From: an uncultured Bradyrhizobium sp. | GTDB taxonomy: Bacteria; Pseudomonadota; Alphaproteobacteria; Rhizobiales; Xanthobacteraceae | Direction of reading: 5' to 3' | NCBI RefSeq assembly: GCF_936943645.1 | Contig: NZ_CAKZJO010000102.1 | Coordinates: 1 to 64,000, forward strand | DNA: 64,000 nt | Shown here: piece by piece, positions 17,664 through 26,508 of the stretch | How the letters are laid out: each line of letters opens with the position of its first letter | Position numbering within the stretch: position 1 is the stretch's first letter | Translations under genes and position numbers: made by a program | The notes under the pieces: model-generated | Seen by the model: only the letters and a program-made list of their open reading frames with translations | What the model was told of the DNA's origin: nothing | The model's database searches: none

Positions 17664-18436
17664 CACACCCCTCCTGCACGGCGGCGCGCTTCGGCCGCCG
17701 CCGCCTGCGTGGTCTCGGCATCGGTGCCGAGATAGACCTCGATCACGCGCGGATCGCCGGCCACCGCGCTCGGCAGCCCTTCCGAGATCTTCTCGCCGTG
17801 ATCGAGCACCATGACGCGGTCGACGACGCGCATCAACACGCCCATGATGTGCTCGACCCAGATGATGGTGATGCCGAGCTCGTCGCGGATGTTGCGCAGC
17901 ATGTCGGCGGCCTGATCCATCTCGGCCTCGTCGAGGCCGCCGAGGCTCTCGTCCGCAAGCAGCAGCTTCGGCGCGGTGGCGAGGGCCTTGGCGAGTTCGA
18001 GCTTCTTCAGTCCCGCCGCGCCGAGGCCATCGACGCTGGCATGGCGATCGGTCGGCAGGCCGACCATTGCGAGTGAGCGCTCGGCCGCCTCTTCGGCCTT
18101 GACGCGGCTGTGGCGACCCTGGCCGTAGAAGCCGGCCAGCGCGACGTTCTCGAAGATGGTCAGCCGGCGGAAGGGGCGTGGAATCTGGAAGGTGCGCCCG
18201 ATGCCGCTGTTGATGATCCGGTGCGGGGCAAGGCCCGCGATCTCGGAGCCGCCGAACAGGATCGAGCCCGATGTCGGCGCCAGCGTGCCGGAGAGCATGT
18301 TGAAGATCGTGCTCTTGCCCGAGCCGTTGGGGCCGATCAGGCCGAGGATCTCGCCCTGGTCGACCCGGAACGACACGTTGTTGACGGCGGTGAAGCCGCC
18401 GAACCGCTTCACCAGCCCGCTGACCTCCAGCACCAA
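17663..18436 (-). CDS. livG: ABC transporter ATP-binding protein, LivG
   Basis: A 257-residue ATPase: Walker A GPNGSGKST (37-45), the LivG-type insert GLAPHRIINSGIGRTFQIPRPF, and DGLGAAGLKKLELAKALA in place of a canonical LSGGQ signature. The Walker B is KLLLADESLGGLDEAEM. The degenerate signature (LGAAGLKK) and Walker B (ADES rather than DEP) are somewhat unusual, but divergent copies of this subfamily exist. It lies 12 bases after the binding-protein gene. Confidence 0.9.
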   Translation of the reverse strand: MVLEVSGLVKRFGGFTAVNNVSFRVDQGEILGLIGPNGSGKSTIFNMLSGTLAPTSGSILFGGSEIAGLAPHRIINSGIGRTFQIPRPFRRLTIFENVALAGFYGQGRHSRVKAEEAAERSLAMVGLPTDRHASVDGLGAAGLKKLELAKALATAPKLLLADESLGGLDEAEMDQAADMLRNIRDELGITIIWVEHIMGVLMRVVDRVMVLDHGEKISEGLPSAVAGDPRVIEVYLGTDAETTQAAAAEARRRAGGV

Positions 18437-18448
18437 AGCCCTCCGCCG

Positions 18449-19771
18449 CTACTGGTTGCTGTAGGTGGTGCCCTTCGGCAGCGGCAGCACCGCCTCGCGC
18501 TGCGCCTGGCTCTTCGGCCACACCACATGGGACTTGTCCTCGAGATACTGGATCACGACGGGGAACGAGCGCTCGTTCTGCCCGGCCATGGGCGTGCCCT
18601 CGCCGTAGAACTTCACGCCGAAGCCGAGCATGGTGCCGCCTTCAGGGATGTCGGTGTCGAGCGCGGCCTTGCGCAGCGCCTCGGGATCGACGCCGCCGTA
18701 CTTCTTGATCGCCCGCGGCAGCACATCCGCCATGAACACGTAGGTGTTGGACGCGCCGATGCCGACATGGGCGGAGCGGATGGCAACGCCGGGCTTGATC
18801 TTGTCGAATTCCTCGCCGACCATCTTGATGACGGGCGGGAGCTTCGGATCCATGGTCTTCTGGTTGGCGAGCCAGATCGAGATCGGGTCGGTGTTGAAGA
18901 TATAGGTAGCGTCGGCCCCCATGCCTTCCTTCAGCTTTTCATAGACGCCATAGCCTGCGCCATGCCCCATCAGCGCGCCGAACTTCAGGCCCTGCTCGCG
19001 GGCCTGACGCAGCAGCAGCGTGATGTCCGGATTGTAGCCGGTGTGGAAGATGACGTCGGGCTTGGCACGCTTGAGCTTGGTCACCAGCGCGGAGAGATCC
19101 GGCGCGGTCGCCGAATAGCCCTCCTTGAGCACGACGTTGAAGCCGGCCTTCTTGGCACCGACCTCGTTGCCCTTGGAGACGTCGACGCCGTAGGCGCCGT
19201 CCTCGTGGATGATGGCGACGCGCAGATCCTTCGGCTCCTTGCCGAACTTCTCCTTGGCGTTCTGCGCGATGAAATCCATCGTCATCATGCCGAACTGGTC
19301 GCCGCTGGCCTGCGGGCGGAAGACGTATTTGTAGCCCTTCTCGTTGAACACGGCCGACGAGATGCAGGTCGTCATCCACATGAACTTCTTGAGCTGCTCG
19401 ACGCGGGCGGCGACCGGCACGCATTGCGCCGAGGAGAAGAAGCCGAGCACCATGTCGACCTTCTCCTGCTCCAGCAGGCGCACGGATTCGTTGATGGCGA
19501 TGTCGGGCTTGCTCTGCGCGTCGGCATAGACGGCCTCGATCTTGTAACCCTCGACGCCGGTCTTGGCGAAATGGTCGAGGATGATCTTGGCGCCGACATA
19601 GTTGAGCTCGGAGCCGCCGCCGGCCAGAGGCCCGGTCAAATCAAAGACGACACCGATCTTGATCTTCTTGTCCTGAGGTCTGTCCTGGGCTTTGGCGGAC
19701 ACCGCCAAGCCCGTCGCCGATATCGCGACCAACAGCCCACCTAGCAAACGGGCAGCCATGCGCACGCGCAT
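18449..19771 (-). CDS. ABC transporter periplasmic binding protein (LivJ/K-like)
   Basis: A 440-residue Peripla_BP_6-type protein with a signal peptide ending VSAKAQ near residue 28. The mature part opens KIKIGVVFDLTGPLAGGG, typical of binding proteins that feed LivHMGF importers. The length (440) exceeds classical LivJ (about 370), as for the group that binds aromatic acids or amides, so the ligand is open. ATG 19771 has GGAGG five bases upstream. First gene of the operon binding protein-livG-livF-livH-livM-ppk2. Confidence 0.9.
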   Translation of the reverse strand: MRVRMAARLLGGLLVAISATGLAVSAKAQDRPQDKKIKIGVVFDLTGPLAGGGSELNYVGAKIILDHFAKTGVEGYKIEAVYADAQSKPDIAINESVRLLEQEKVDMVLGFFSSAQCVPVAARVEQLKKFMWMTTCISSAVFNEKGYKYVFRPQASGDQFGMMTMDFIAQNAKEKFGKEPKDLRVAIIHEDGAYGVDVSKGNEVGAKKAGFNVVLKEGYSATAPDLSALVTKLKRAKPDVIFHTGYNPDITLLLRQAREQGLKFGALMGHGAGYGVYEKLKEGMGADATYIFNTDPISIWLANQKTMDPKLPPVIKMVGEEFDKIKPGVAIRSAHVGIGASNTYVFMADVLPRAIKKYGGVDPEALRKAALDTDIPEGGTMLGFGVKFYGEGTPMAGQNERSFPVVIQYLEDKSHVVWPKSQAQREAVLPLPKGTTYSNQ

Positions 19772-19864
19772 CAAAACCTCCCTGGACGATTGTGCATTGC
19801 ATTCGTCTTGATCTTGCTTGCCCCCATCACATGGGCAGAGCGCAGGGATGTCAAGTCTTGCGCA

Positions 19865-20569
19865 TCAGCGCGAGGCGAACTGCTGCTCGACGAAGGCCGT
19901 GACAAATCGCGGCATGGTCGGCCTGAGATCACTCATCCCGCGCACGAGATGGATGGCCGACAATTCGGGCTCATCCTCGCGGGCGAGGTTGGCTTCGATC
20001 CGGGCGCGCGCCTCTTCGCCCGACATATCCAGGTTGAGCACCTGCATCATCGCAATCGTGGGGCCGCTGACGATGCAATGCCAGTCCGGCTCGGCCTGAA
20101 AGTCCGCCGCGGTCAGGCCGGTCTCCTCCTCGAGTTCGCGGACGACGCTGCCGGGAATGTCCAGCGTGCCATCCCTGACGTCGTCGAGATCGGGCGTGCC
20201 CGAGGGGAAATAGATGCGGCCCGCATTGGCGGTGTGCGCCGCCATCTCGCCCATCACGAAGGCACCGTCAGACGCGCGCAGCGCGCCCATGCCAAAACCG
20301 TTGAACACGGCGGGGCCGGGAAAGCCCCAGTCGCGCCAGGCAAGGAAGCTTGCGAAATCGGTCTCGAAATAGGTCGAGGCGAAACGGCCGCCTGTGAACA
20401 CGGGATCGCGCCCGAGCAGGACGCGGCCGTTCCAGATCTTCGGCCTCTCGCGCTGCTTCTCGGCGAAGTGCGCCGCGATCTCGTCGCGGCGCTCCTCGGC
20501 GAACGGCCAGTCGATCGGCCGCACGGCAAGATCAAGCGTCGTGACGCGGTGAATGATGGGTGTCGTCAT
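19865..20569 (-). CDS. Nudix hydrolase family protein
   Basis: A 234-residue protein whose C-terminal half carries RELEEETGL, the second half of the Nudix box that binds metal in nucleotide-diphosphate hydrolases. The first half (Gx5E) is degenerate, since the residue seven before RE is Leu rather than Glu. The N-terminal 100 residues (AVRPIDWPFAEERRDEI, WNGRVLLGRDP) form a separate region seen in NUDIX proteins of this size. Cytosolic, single gene. The substrate is unknown. Confidence 0.78.
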   Translation of the reverse strand: MTTPIIHRVTTLDLAVRPIDWPFAEERRDEIAAHFAEKQRERPKIWNGRVLLGRDPVFTGGRFASTYFETDFASFLAWRDWGFPGPAVFNGFGMGALRASDGAFVMGEMAAHTANAGRIYFPSGTPDLDDVRDGTLDIPGSVVRELEEETGLTAADFQAEPDWHCIVSGPTIAMMQVLNLDMSGEEARARIEANLAREDEPELSAIHLVRGMSDLRPTMPRFVTAFVEQQFASR

Positions 20570-20598
20570 GACGGACGATTACCACATCTTCGCGTCAG

Positions 20599-21624
20599 CT
20601 ATTTGGCATTCCCCGTCGTCTTCTTGGCCTGGTCGACGAACTTGTTGGTGAAGGTCTTGCTGACGTCGATCTTGGCGTTGGCGACCTCCGGCGAGCCGAC
20701 GCTGAACACCGCGAGCACGGCGTCCGCGCCCTTCGGGTCCATCTTGCCGGTCTCCGAGTACATCGGGATCGTGTTCTTCAGCGCGGCGAGATAGAGGTCC
20801 TTGTTCTTGCCGACCGTCTCCTCCGGCATCTTCGCCATGATCTCCTCGGGGCTGTGCGAATGGATCCAGCTGAGCGTGGCGAGGATCGCGTTGGTCAGCG
20901 CCTGCGTCTCCTTCTCGTGCTTGGCAACCCAGGCCGCGGTCGAGTACAGCGCGCCGCCGGGATATTCGCCGCCGAAGGTCTCGAGCGTGTCCTTCTGCGT
21001 CCGGGTGTCGGAGAGGATGCGCAGATCCTTGTGGCTGCCCTGCAGCACGGTGACGGAGGGATCGAGCATCACGGCGGCGTCGATCTGGCCCTGCTCCATC
21101 GCGGCGACCGCGGTGGCCCCTAAGCCGACGCCGATCACGGCGGCGCTGGTGGGATCCACCCCGTTCTTCTTGAGCATGTATTTCAGGAAGAAGTCGGTGG
21201 AGGAACCGGGCGCGCTGACGCCGACCTTCTTGCCGGCGAGGTCCTTGACCGACTTGATGTCGTTGGTGCGCGAGGGCGCGACCACCAGCACGAGGCCGGG
21301 ATAGCGGTCATAGACCACAAAGGCCTGCAGCTCCTGCTTCTTGGCGGCCAGGTTGACGCAATGGTCGAAATAGCCGGAGACGACGTCGGCACTGCCGCCG
21401 AGCACGGCTTTCAGCGCGTCCGAGCCGCCCTTGAGGTCGACCAGCTCGACATTGAGACCCGCCTTCTCGTATTCGCCGAGCTGCTTGGCCAGCACCGTCG
21501 GCAAATAGCATAGGCAGGAGCCGCCGCCGACCGCGATGGTGACCTTGCTTTGCGCCGCGGCAAATCCGGTGGTGAGCGTCAGTGCGAGCAGCGCACCGGC
21601 GAGCCTGGCAATTGTGTTCTTCAT
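20599..21624 (-). CDS. NitT/TauT-family ABC transporter substrate-binding protein
   Basis: A 341-residue periplasmic protein. The signal peptide (KNTIARLAGALLALTLTTGFAAAQ) is followed by KVTIAVGGGSCLCYLPTVLAKQLGEYEKAGLNVELVDLKGG, the opening of the SsuA/TauA/NMT1-like family. ATG 21624 has GGAGG seven bases upstream, and upstream in-frame codons look non-coding. The cognate permease and ATPase may be those at 25720-27326, which lack a binding protein beside them, but this is inference. The ligand (nitrate, sulfonate, taurine, pyrimidine or aromatic) is not predictable. Confidence 0.88.
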   Translation of the reverse strand: MKNTIARLAGALLALTLTTGFAAAQSKVTIAVGGGSCLCYLPTVLAKQLGEYEKAGLNVELVDLKGGSDALKAVLGGSADVVSGYFDHCVNLAAKKQELQAFVVYDRYPGLVLVVAPSRTNDIKSVKDLAGKKVGVSAPGSSTDFFLKYMLKKNGVDPTSAAVIGVGLGATAVAAMEQGQIDAAVMLDPSVTVLQGSHKDLRILSDTRTQKDTLETFGGEYPGGALYSTAAWVAKHEKETQALTNAILATLSWIHSHSPEEIMAKMPEETVGKNKDLYLAALKNTIPMYSETGKMDPKGADAVLAVFSVGSPEVANAKIDVSKTFTNKFVDQAKKTTGNAK

Positions 21625-21761
21625 TGGTTTCCTCCGTTCGGCCGGCGGCACCATAGAGCAGCAGGACTGGCTTGAGAAGCGCTGCCAGAGGCACTGGCCA
21701 TCGGCCTTTCGGCGCAATAGCATGTCCGGACAAGAACAAGTCTCGATGGGGAGGATCATCC

Positions 21762-22211
21762 ATGAATCGTATTACAGCCGGACTGTCGATTACGGCCGCC
21801 TTCATCGCCGGCTGCGGCGCAACCTACCTGCTCGGTCCGGCGCTCGCCGCCGAGAGCATCACCGCACAGATCATCCATACCGGTGAAATGGAAGGCGACG
21901 CGCTGGGCCCCGCCAACAAGGTCGGCTACCGCTCCAAGACGTTCATGACCGCCGACGGCGCCACCGTGTCGATCCAGGTCGGCAATGTGCCCAAGCACCT
22001 GCATCCCAACACCAACGAGATCCAGTACATCCTGGACGGCACCGGCACGATCTGGCTCGGCGACAAGGAGGTCACCGTGAAGCCGGGCGACCTCGTCATC
22101 ATCCCGAAGGGCACGCCGCATGGCGGCACCAAGCCGATCTCGGGCCAGGTCAAGGCGATCGCGATCAAGACGCCGCCGCAGGCGCCCGACGACGTCAAGC
22201 TGCTGGATTGA
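21762..22211 (+). CDS. Exported single-domain cupin protein
   Basis: A 149-residue protein. An N-terminal signal or anchor (ITAGLSITAAFIAGCGATYLLG) ends near LAAES. The cupin motif 1 is KHLHPNTNEIQYILDGTG and motif 2 is PGDLVIIPKGTPHGG, giving the usual His/Glu metal ligands. Small secreted cupins of this type are mostly uncharacterised. ATG 21762 has GGGGAGG seven bases upstream. It is divergent from the binding-protein gene at 20599 and convergent with the anti-sigma gene, with a hairpin between. Confidence 0.85.
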   Translation: MNRITAGLSITAAFIAGCGATYLLGPALAAESITAQIIHTGEMEGDALGPANKVGYRSKTFMTADGATVSIQVGNVPKHLHPNTNEIQYILDGTGTIWLGDKEVTVKPGDLVIIPKGTPHGGTKPISGQVKAIAIKTPPQAPDDVKLLD

Positions 22212-22240
22212 GGCCGAAAGCCAGGCCTGGTCGAGTGACC

Positions 22241-22264
22241 GGGCTCGCACGGCCGTGCGAGCCC
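22241..22264. terminator. Palindromic hairpin between convergent genes
   Basis: GGGCTCGCACGG and CCGTGCGAGCCC form a perfect 24-base palindrome 30 bases after the cupin stop, followed by GTTTCG. The T-run is short, so it is a plausible but weak intrinsic terminator for either strand. Confidence 0.6.
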
Positions 22265-22282
22265 GTTTCGTCCATTCTGGTG

Positions 22283-23056
22283 CTAGATCGGGCGCGCCTG
22301 CTTGCGGATCTCGTTTGCGATCGGCTTGAGGGTGTCGCCCGGCAGCTGGCCGACGAGCGTGTAACCCATGCCGCCCTCCGCCCACACGAAGCCTGCGACA
22401 TCGCCGGTCGATTGCGGCATCATCGGCGTCGCCAGATCGCGGTTGCTCATCGGGCGCGTCAGCACCACGAGACGGTTGCCGCGATCATCGTCGTACATGA
22501 ACATCGCTGCCGGGCCATGCGACGTTGGAACCAGGCGGCCTCCCATCAGCCGATAGCCCGAGACCGAGAGATCGGGCACCTTCACCGGCTGCTTCAGTCG
22601 GGTCGTAGCCCATTGCGCGAACTCGGCGCTGTTGGACGCCTTGATCTCGACCGGCCGCACGTGGTCCGGGGCAAAGACGCTATAGGAGTAAGCGGCCTCC
22701 TGCGCCAACGAGGACAGTCCGTTCGAACCGTCCTGCAACAGACCATGCATGGTCCAGCCACCGAGACCGCCGAGGCCAATGAGCAGCATGGCTGCGACCA
22801 TTCCCCCGGCCCATCGCGGACGCCGTTTCCGGCCCTCGATGATATGCGACAGGTTCAATTCTGCCGGTAAGGGCTCGTCAGCGATTGACGCCAGTGCGCC
22901 GCGCAATTGCTCCCGCTGCGTGGCGAAGGCCGCGACGCGCGTGGCCACGTCGGGATGATTGTCCAGATAGGATGCGACCGCCGCGCGACGTTCGGGCTCG
23001 AGCGCCTGGTCCACATAGGCGTGAAGATCGTCCTCTGTGATCGGCCGCTGGTTCAT
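22283..23056 (-). CDS. Anti-sigma factor, membrane-anchored
   Basis: A 257-residue protein. The N-terminal 75 residues (TEDDLHAYVDQALEPERRAAVASYLDNHPD) resemble the helical cytosolic sigma-binding domain of anti-sigma factors. They lack the HxxxCxxC zinc motif. A single transmembrane helix (GGMVAAMLLIGLGGLGGW, about 85-102) leads to a periplasmic C-terminal domain. It overlaps the ECF sigma gene by ATGA (23053-23056), the usual arrangement for a sigma/anti-sigma pair. The signal it senses is unknown. Confidence 0.85.
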   Translation of the reverse strand: MNQRPITEDDLHAYVDQALEPERRAAVASYLDNHPDVATRVAAFATQREQLRGALASIADEPLPAELNLSHIIEGRKRRPRWAGGMVAAMLLIGLGGLGGWTMHGLLQDGSNGLSSLAQEAAYSYSVFAPDHVRPVEIKASNSAEFAQWATTRLKQPVKVPDLSVSGYRLMGGRLVPTSHGPAAMFMYDDDRGNRLVVLTRPMSNRDLATPMMPQSTGDVAGFVWAEGGMGYTLVGQLPGDTLKPIANEIRKQARPI

Positions 23057-23571
23057 TTCAAGCTCCGCATTACCACGACGTTTCCTGGCGCGACGCCATC
23101 CATCTCCTGCTGAAGCCGCTCCCTTGCCCGTGACAGGCGTGACATCACCGTGCCGACCGGGACGTTGAGAACCGCCGCAGCGTCCGCGTAGGAAAGATCC
23201 TCGACTGCAATCAGCAACAACACGGACCGTTGCTCTTCCGGGAGTTTTGCAAGCTTGCGCAGGACATCCTGATAGATCAACCTCTGTTCCTGGTCTGCCG
23301 CACTGGCAAGCTCCTGCTCGCCTGCATCGTCAATCGGCATATGCCTGCCTCGCGCCGTGGCCTGGCGGAATTGCGTGATCGCCAGATTGTGGAGGATGGT
23401 GAACAGCCAAGCGCGCACGCTGCCGTCACGCCGCTCATGCCAGCGGCTGACGGCGCGCTCCAGGCAGTCCTGGACCAAATCGTCAGCTGCCGCGCGATCG
23501 CGCATGAGTGCACGCGCATAGCGGCGAAGCGCGGGGATCAGTGGTTCGACCTGAACCAGCATATCCTTCAT
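23053..23571 (-). CDS. ECF-type RNA polymerase sigma factor
   Basis: A 172-residue sigma factor. Region 2 is ALRRYARALMRDRAAADDLVQDCLERAVSRW and region 4 is LPEEQRSVLLLIAVEDLSYADAAAVLNVPVGTVMSRLSRARERL; regions 1 and 3 are absent, as in ECF sigmas. I chose the ATG at 23571 because GGAG stands six bases upstream. ATG 23586 is possible. It follows the beta-propeller gene by 40 bases and overlaps the anti-sigma gene, so all four genes of this unit are probably co-transcribed. Confidence 0.9.
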   Translation of the reverse strand: MKDMLVQVEPLIPALRRYARALMRDRAAADDLVQDCLERAVSRWHERRDGSVRAWLFTILHNLAITQFRQATARGRHMPIDDAGEQELASAADQEQRLIYQDVLRKLAKLPEEQRSVLLLIAVEDLSYADAAAVLNVPVGTVMSRLSRARERLQQEMDGVAPGNVVVMRSLK

Positions 23572-23611
23572 AGAGCGCTCCGCCATCTTTCCGATGTCGT
23601 CCGGACCAAGG

Positions 23612-25081
23612 TCATTGCGCCTCGATTTGAACCGCCTCGCCCGGCACCGCGGCGTCGCCGGCGGCAATCACCAGATAGCGCTTTGCTGCCGCACTCGATT
23701 GATCGACGATCTGCCGGATCGGGCCGGCGGCGTTGACGATGGCCGACCCGGCCGGATTGGTCATGAACGCTGCCAATGGCTGCAGGGGACCCGTCCCGTC
23801 ACCGCGCTCCGCCAGTGCAAGCACGTATTTCTGCTTGGGCTGAAGCCCGGTTACCGAGGCCTGCAAGATCTGGATCAGCCCCTGATCGAACAGCGACACG
23901 CTTGTCGGCGCCTTGCCGTCCTTCGCACCGTCTTTCGACGTGAGCGAGAGATGAGCGACTTGGCCGGCAACGCCGAGCGCCTGCAGGTTCTGGCGGTCGT
24001 CCGGGTTCGGCGCGGCGTTTGGAACATACGCGATCGCCTGCGGTGCCTGGCCGACCGGGACGTTGGCAATCACCCTATTGGTCGCCGTATCGATGGCCGC
24101 AAGGGCGTCGGCGTTCTCCAGCCCGACATAGATCCGGGTGCCGTCGCCGGACGGCCACACGCCGTGCGGCAAACTACCGACCGGGATCATGGCGACCTGC
24201 GAGAAGTCGTCGGTGCGGAACACCTTCACCTCGTTCAGGCCACCGACGGTGACATAGGCGAATGTGCCCTTGGCGGTGTGCGCGAAATTGACGTGATTGG
24301 TGATCGGTCCGGTGTCGATCGTCTTGATCAGGTTGAACGGCGGCTTCGCGTTGAACACTTGGGTGCGGCCGACATCCTTCAGCGTGAACCAGACCTGGTT
24401 TCCATCGGGCGTCGCCGCGATGTTCGGGCAGAACGGGCTCTCCTGCTTCACCGTGGCGATGATCTTGTGCTCGGCGACCGCAACCACATCGATCTCGGGA
24501 TTGAACGACGAACAGATGTAGCCATACTTGCCGTCGGGCGAGAAGATCTGCATGCCCGGCCCGTTCGGGGTCGTGATGCGGGACTTCTCCGCAAAGCTCT
24601 TCGCATCGATGACCGAGATGTAGTTCTCACCGCGAACGGTGACCCAGACCTCCTTGCCGTCGGGGGTGTAGAATGCCTCGTGCGGCGCGCGCCCGACATA
24701 AGTCGTGTGCTTGACCGCATTGGTCGCGGTATCGATGAACGTCACCGAATTCGAGCCGATCGACACCACGGCAAGCGTCCTGTGATCAGGCGAGAAGCCC
24801 ATGCCATGCACGAGAACCTGGCCCTTGTAGAGCGGACTGAAACTGCCGGGTTGCGGGTCGCCTAGCCGGATCACGCCGAGCAGCTTGTTGTCGACGGGGT
24901 CGGTGACCGAAACCGTATTCGAGAACTGTTCTGCGGCGTAGACGCGGTCGTGATGGCTGATCGGAATATCGGGTGCGGACAACGCGCCCGGTGCCTGCCC
25001 CGCCCATACCGCGGATCCGGTCGCCAGCATCGTGGCTGCAAGGAAGATGCTCTTGATCATATTGCTTCGTGACGTGGTCAT
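23612..25081 (-). CDS. Exported YncE/YVTN-type beta-propeller protein
   Basis: A 489-residue secreted protein with signal peptide SIFLAATMLATGSAVWAGQ. Repeated blades of about 45 residues follow, each with motifs like TNAVKHTTYVGRAPHEAFYTPDGKEVWVTV and NRVIANVPVGQAPQAIAYV, typical of YVTN/YncE propellers. The last ~120 residues form a separate domain. The function of such proteins is mostly unknown, with binding or surface roles proposed. It lies between the DUF305 gene (9 bases upstream) and the ECF sigma factor. Confidence 0.88.
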   Translation of the reverse strand: MTTSRSNMIKSIFLAATMLATGSAVWAGQAPGALSAPDIPISHHDRVYAAEQFSNTVSVTDPVDNKLLGVIRLGDPQPGSFSPLYKGQVLVHGMGFSPDHRTLAVVSIGSNSVTFIDTATNAVKHTTYVGRAPHEAFYTPDGKEVWVTVRGENYISVIDAKSFAEKSRITTPNGPGMQIFSPDGKYGYICSSFNPEIDVVAVAEHKIIATVKQESPFCPNIAATPDGNQVWFTLKDVGRTQVFNAKPPFNLIKTIDTGPITNHVNFAHTAKGTFAYVTVGGLNEVKVFRTDDFSQVAMIPVGSLPHGVWPSGDGTRIYVGLENADALAAIDTATNRVIANVPVGQAPQAIAYVPNAAPNPDDRQNLQALGVAGQVAHLSLTSKDGAKDGKAPTSVSLFDQGLIQILQASVTGLQPKQKYVLALAERGDGTGPLQPLAAFMTNPAGSAIVNAAGPIRQIVDQSSAAAKRYLVIAAGDAAVPGEAVQIEAQ

Positions 25082-25090
25082 CTGCGGCTC

Positions 25091-25621
25091 CTACTTCTTC
25101 ATTCCATTGGACATATCCATCTGCATGCCCGGACGATGAGGACCGGCTGCGGCGGGAGCGAATGGCGACTGGGTCGGAGCAGGCGTCGTATCCGTCGCTG
25201 GCTCGCCGATGGCGAGCTTCATGGCCGCGATTTCCTGCATCTGGTCGACGATGATTTCCTGGGCGATACGCCTCAGTTGCTCGTTCTTGCCGTAGCGCAA
25301 TTCGATCACCGCCATGTCGATCGCGCCCTGATGATGCGGGGTCATCATTGCCACGAAGTCGCGATCGACATCGCCGGTCGGCTTGGCTGCCATGTCGTTC
25401 ATCATCTTGGTCATGGCGGCTTCGTTTTCTTCCAGGAACGCCCGTTCTTCCGTACTCACCGCAGCCGGCGGAGCGGCAGGATGGGATTCATGCGCGAACG
25501 CAAGCGGAGGCACCGCGAACGCGACCAGAATGCGTGCGGCCAGGAATGCCGTGCCGAGGCCGGGCCTGGGGCATCGGCTTACGAGCGTCGTAACGACGCG
25601 GCGAAACTGTAACGAGTGCAT
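25091..25621 (-). CDS. DUF305 protein, exported
   Basis: A 176-residue protein with an N-terminal signal or anchor segment (GTAFLAARILVAFAVPPLAFA) and a DUF305 domain whose mark is DFVAMMTPHHQGAIDMAVIEL. The His/Met-rich tail (GPHRPGMQMDMSNGMKK) resembles metal-binding tails. DUF305 proteins have been linked to copper or other metals in some bacteria, so a metal role is a reasonable inference here. ATG 25621 has GGGAG six bases upstream. First gene of the DUF305-propeller-sigma-anti-sigma unit. Confidence 0.88.
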   Translation of the reverse strand: MHSLQFRRVVTTLVSRCPRPGLGTAFLAARILVAFAVPPLAFAHESHPAAPPAAVSTEERAFLEENEAAMTKMMNDMAAKPTGDVDRDFVAMMTPHHQGAIDMAVIELRYGKNEQLRRIAQEIIVDQMQEIAAMKLAIGEPATDTTPAPTQSPFAPAAAGPHRPGMQMDMSNGMKK

Positions 25622-25654
25622 CCTGAACTCCCATGCAGGCGGTTGCATGGGGGT

Positions 25655-25681
25655 ATGACGCGCGGGCGCGCGTTCTATTCC
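25655..25681 (-). promoter_or_regulatory. Candidate ECF-sigma promoter of the DUF305 unit
   Basis: On the minus strand GGAATA (25681-25676) and CGTCAT (25660-25655) are separated by 15 bases and lie about 34 bases before the DUF305 start. The GGAA...CGTC arrangement is that of many autoregulated ECF promoters. The pairing with this sigma factor is inference. Confidence 0.4.
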
Positions 25682-25719
25682 GAACGGCCAATCACATAAA
25701 AGTCAGCGGACGATCGAGC

Positions 25720-26508
25720 CTACCCCCGCCCGTCCGACGCGGTCGGCCGCCACACCAGCAGCCGCCGCTCGACCAGCGTCACGCCATAGTCGATCAGGAT
25801 GACGAAGGCGGACAACACGAACATGCCGGCGAATACGCCGGCGACGTCGAACACGCCCTCGGCCTGCTGGATGAGATAGCCGAGCCCCGCCGCCGATCCC
25901 AGATATTCGCCGACGACGGCGCCGACCACGGCGAAGCCGACCGAGGTGTGCAGCGAGGAGAACATCCACGACAGCGCCGACGGCCAATAGACGTGCTGCA
26001 TCAGCTGCCGCTCGCTCATGCCGAGCATGCGGCCGTTGTCGAGCACGGTGCGGCTGACCTCCTTGACGCCCTGATAGACGTTGAAGAACACGATGAAGAA
26101 CACCAGCGTCACGCCGAGCGCGACCTTGGACCAGATGCCGAGGCCGAGCCACAGCGCGAAGATCGGCGCCAGCACCACGCGCGGCAGCGCGTTGACCATC
26201 TTGACGTAGGGGTCGAACACCGCGGCGACGAGCGGCTGGCGCGCGAACCAGAAGCCGACGAGAACGCCGCCGAGCGATCCGATCACGAAGGCCAGGATCG
26301 ATTCCGCCAGCGTGATGCCGAGATGCTTCCAGATCACGCCGGAGACGAACCACTTCACGATCTGGCTGAACACGTCGAGCGGGTTGGAGAAGAAGAACGG
26401 CGGCAGCAGGATCTTGCCGAACACCGGGACGGTCGACAGCACCTGCCACAGCACGATGCAGACGACCGCGACCAGCACTTGCAGCGCAAACAGCGTCGGG
26501 CGCGACAT
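25720..26508 (-). CDS. NitT/TauT-type ABC transporter permease
   Basis: A 262-residue inner-membrane protein with about six spans and the permease signature KVALGVTLVFFIVFFNVYQGVKEV near 125-148, as in SsuC/TauC/NrtB. The EAA-type loop contacts the ATPase. Its ATG shares one base with the ATPase stop (TGATG at 26506-26510). No binding-protein gene adjoins it; the candidate is at 20599. Confidence 0.9.
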   Translation of the reverse strand: MSRPTLFALQVLVAVVCIVLWQVLSTVPVFGKILLPPFFFSNPLDVFSQIVKWFVSGVIWKHLGITLAESILAFVIGSLGGVLVGFWFARQPLVAAVFDPYVKMVNALPRVVLAPIFALWLGLGIWSKVALGVTLVFFIVFFNVYQGVKEVSRTVLDNGRMLGMSERQLMQHVYWPSALSWMFSSLHTSVGFAVVGAVVGEYLGSAAGLGYLIQQAEGVFDVAGVFAGMFVLSAFVILIDYGVTLVERRLLVWRPTASDGRG

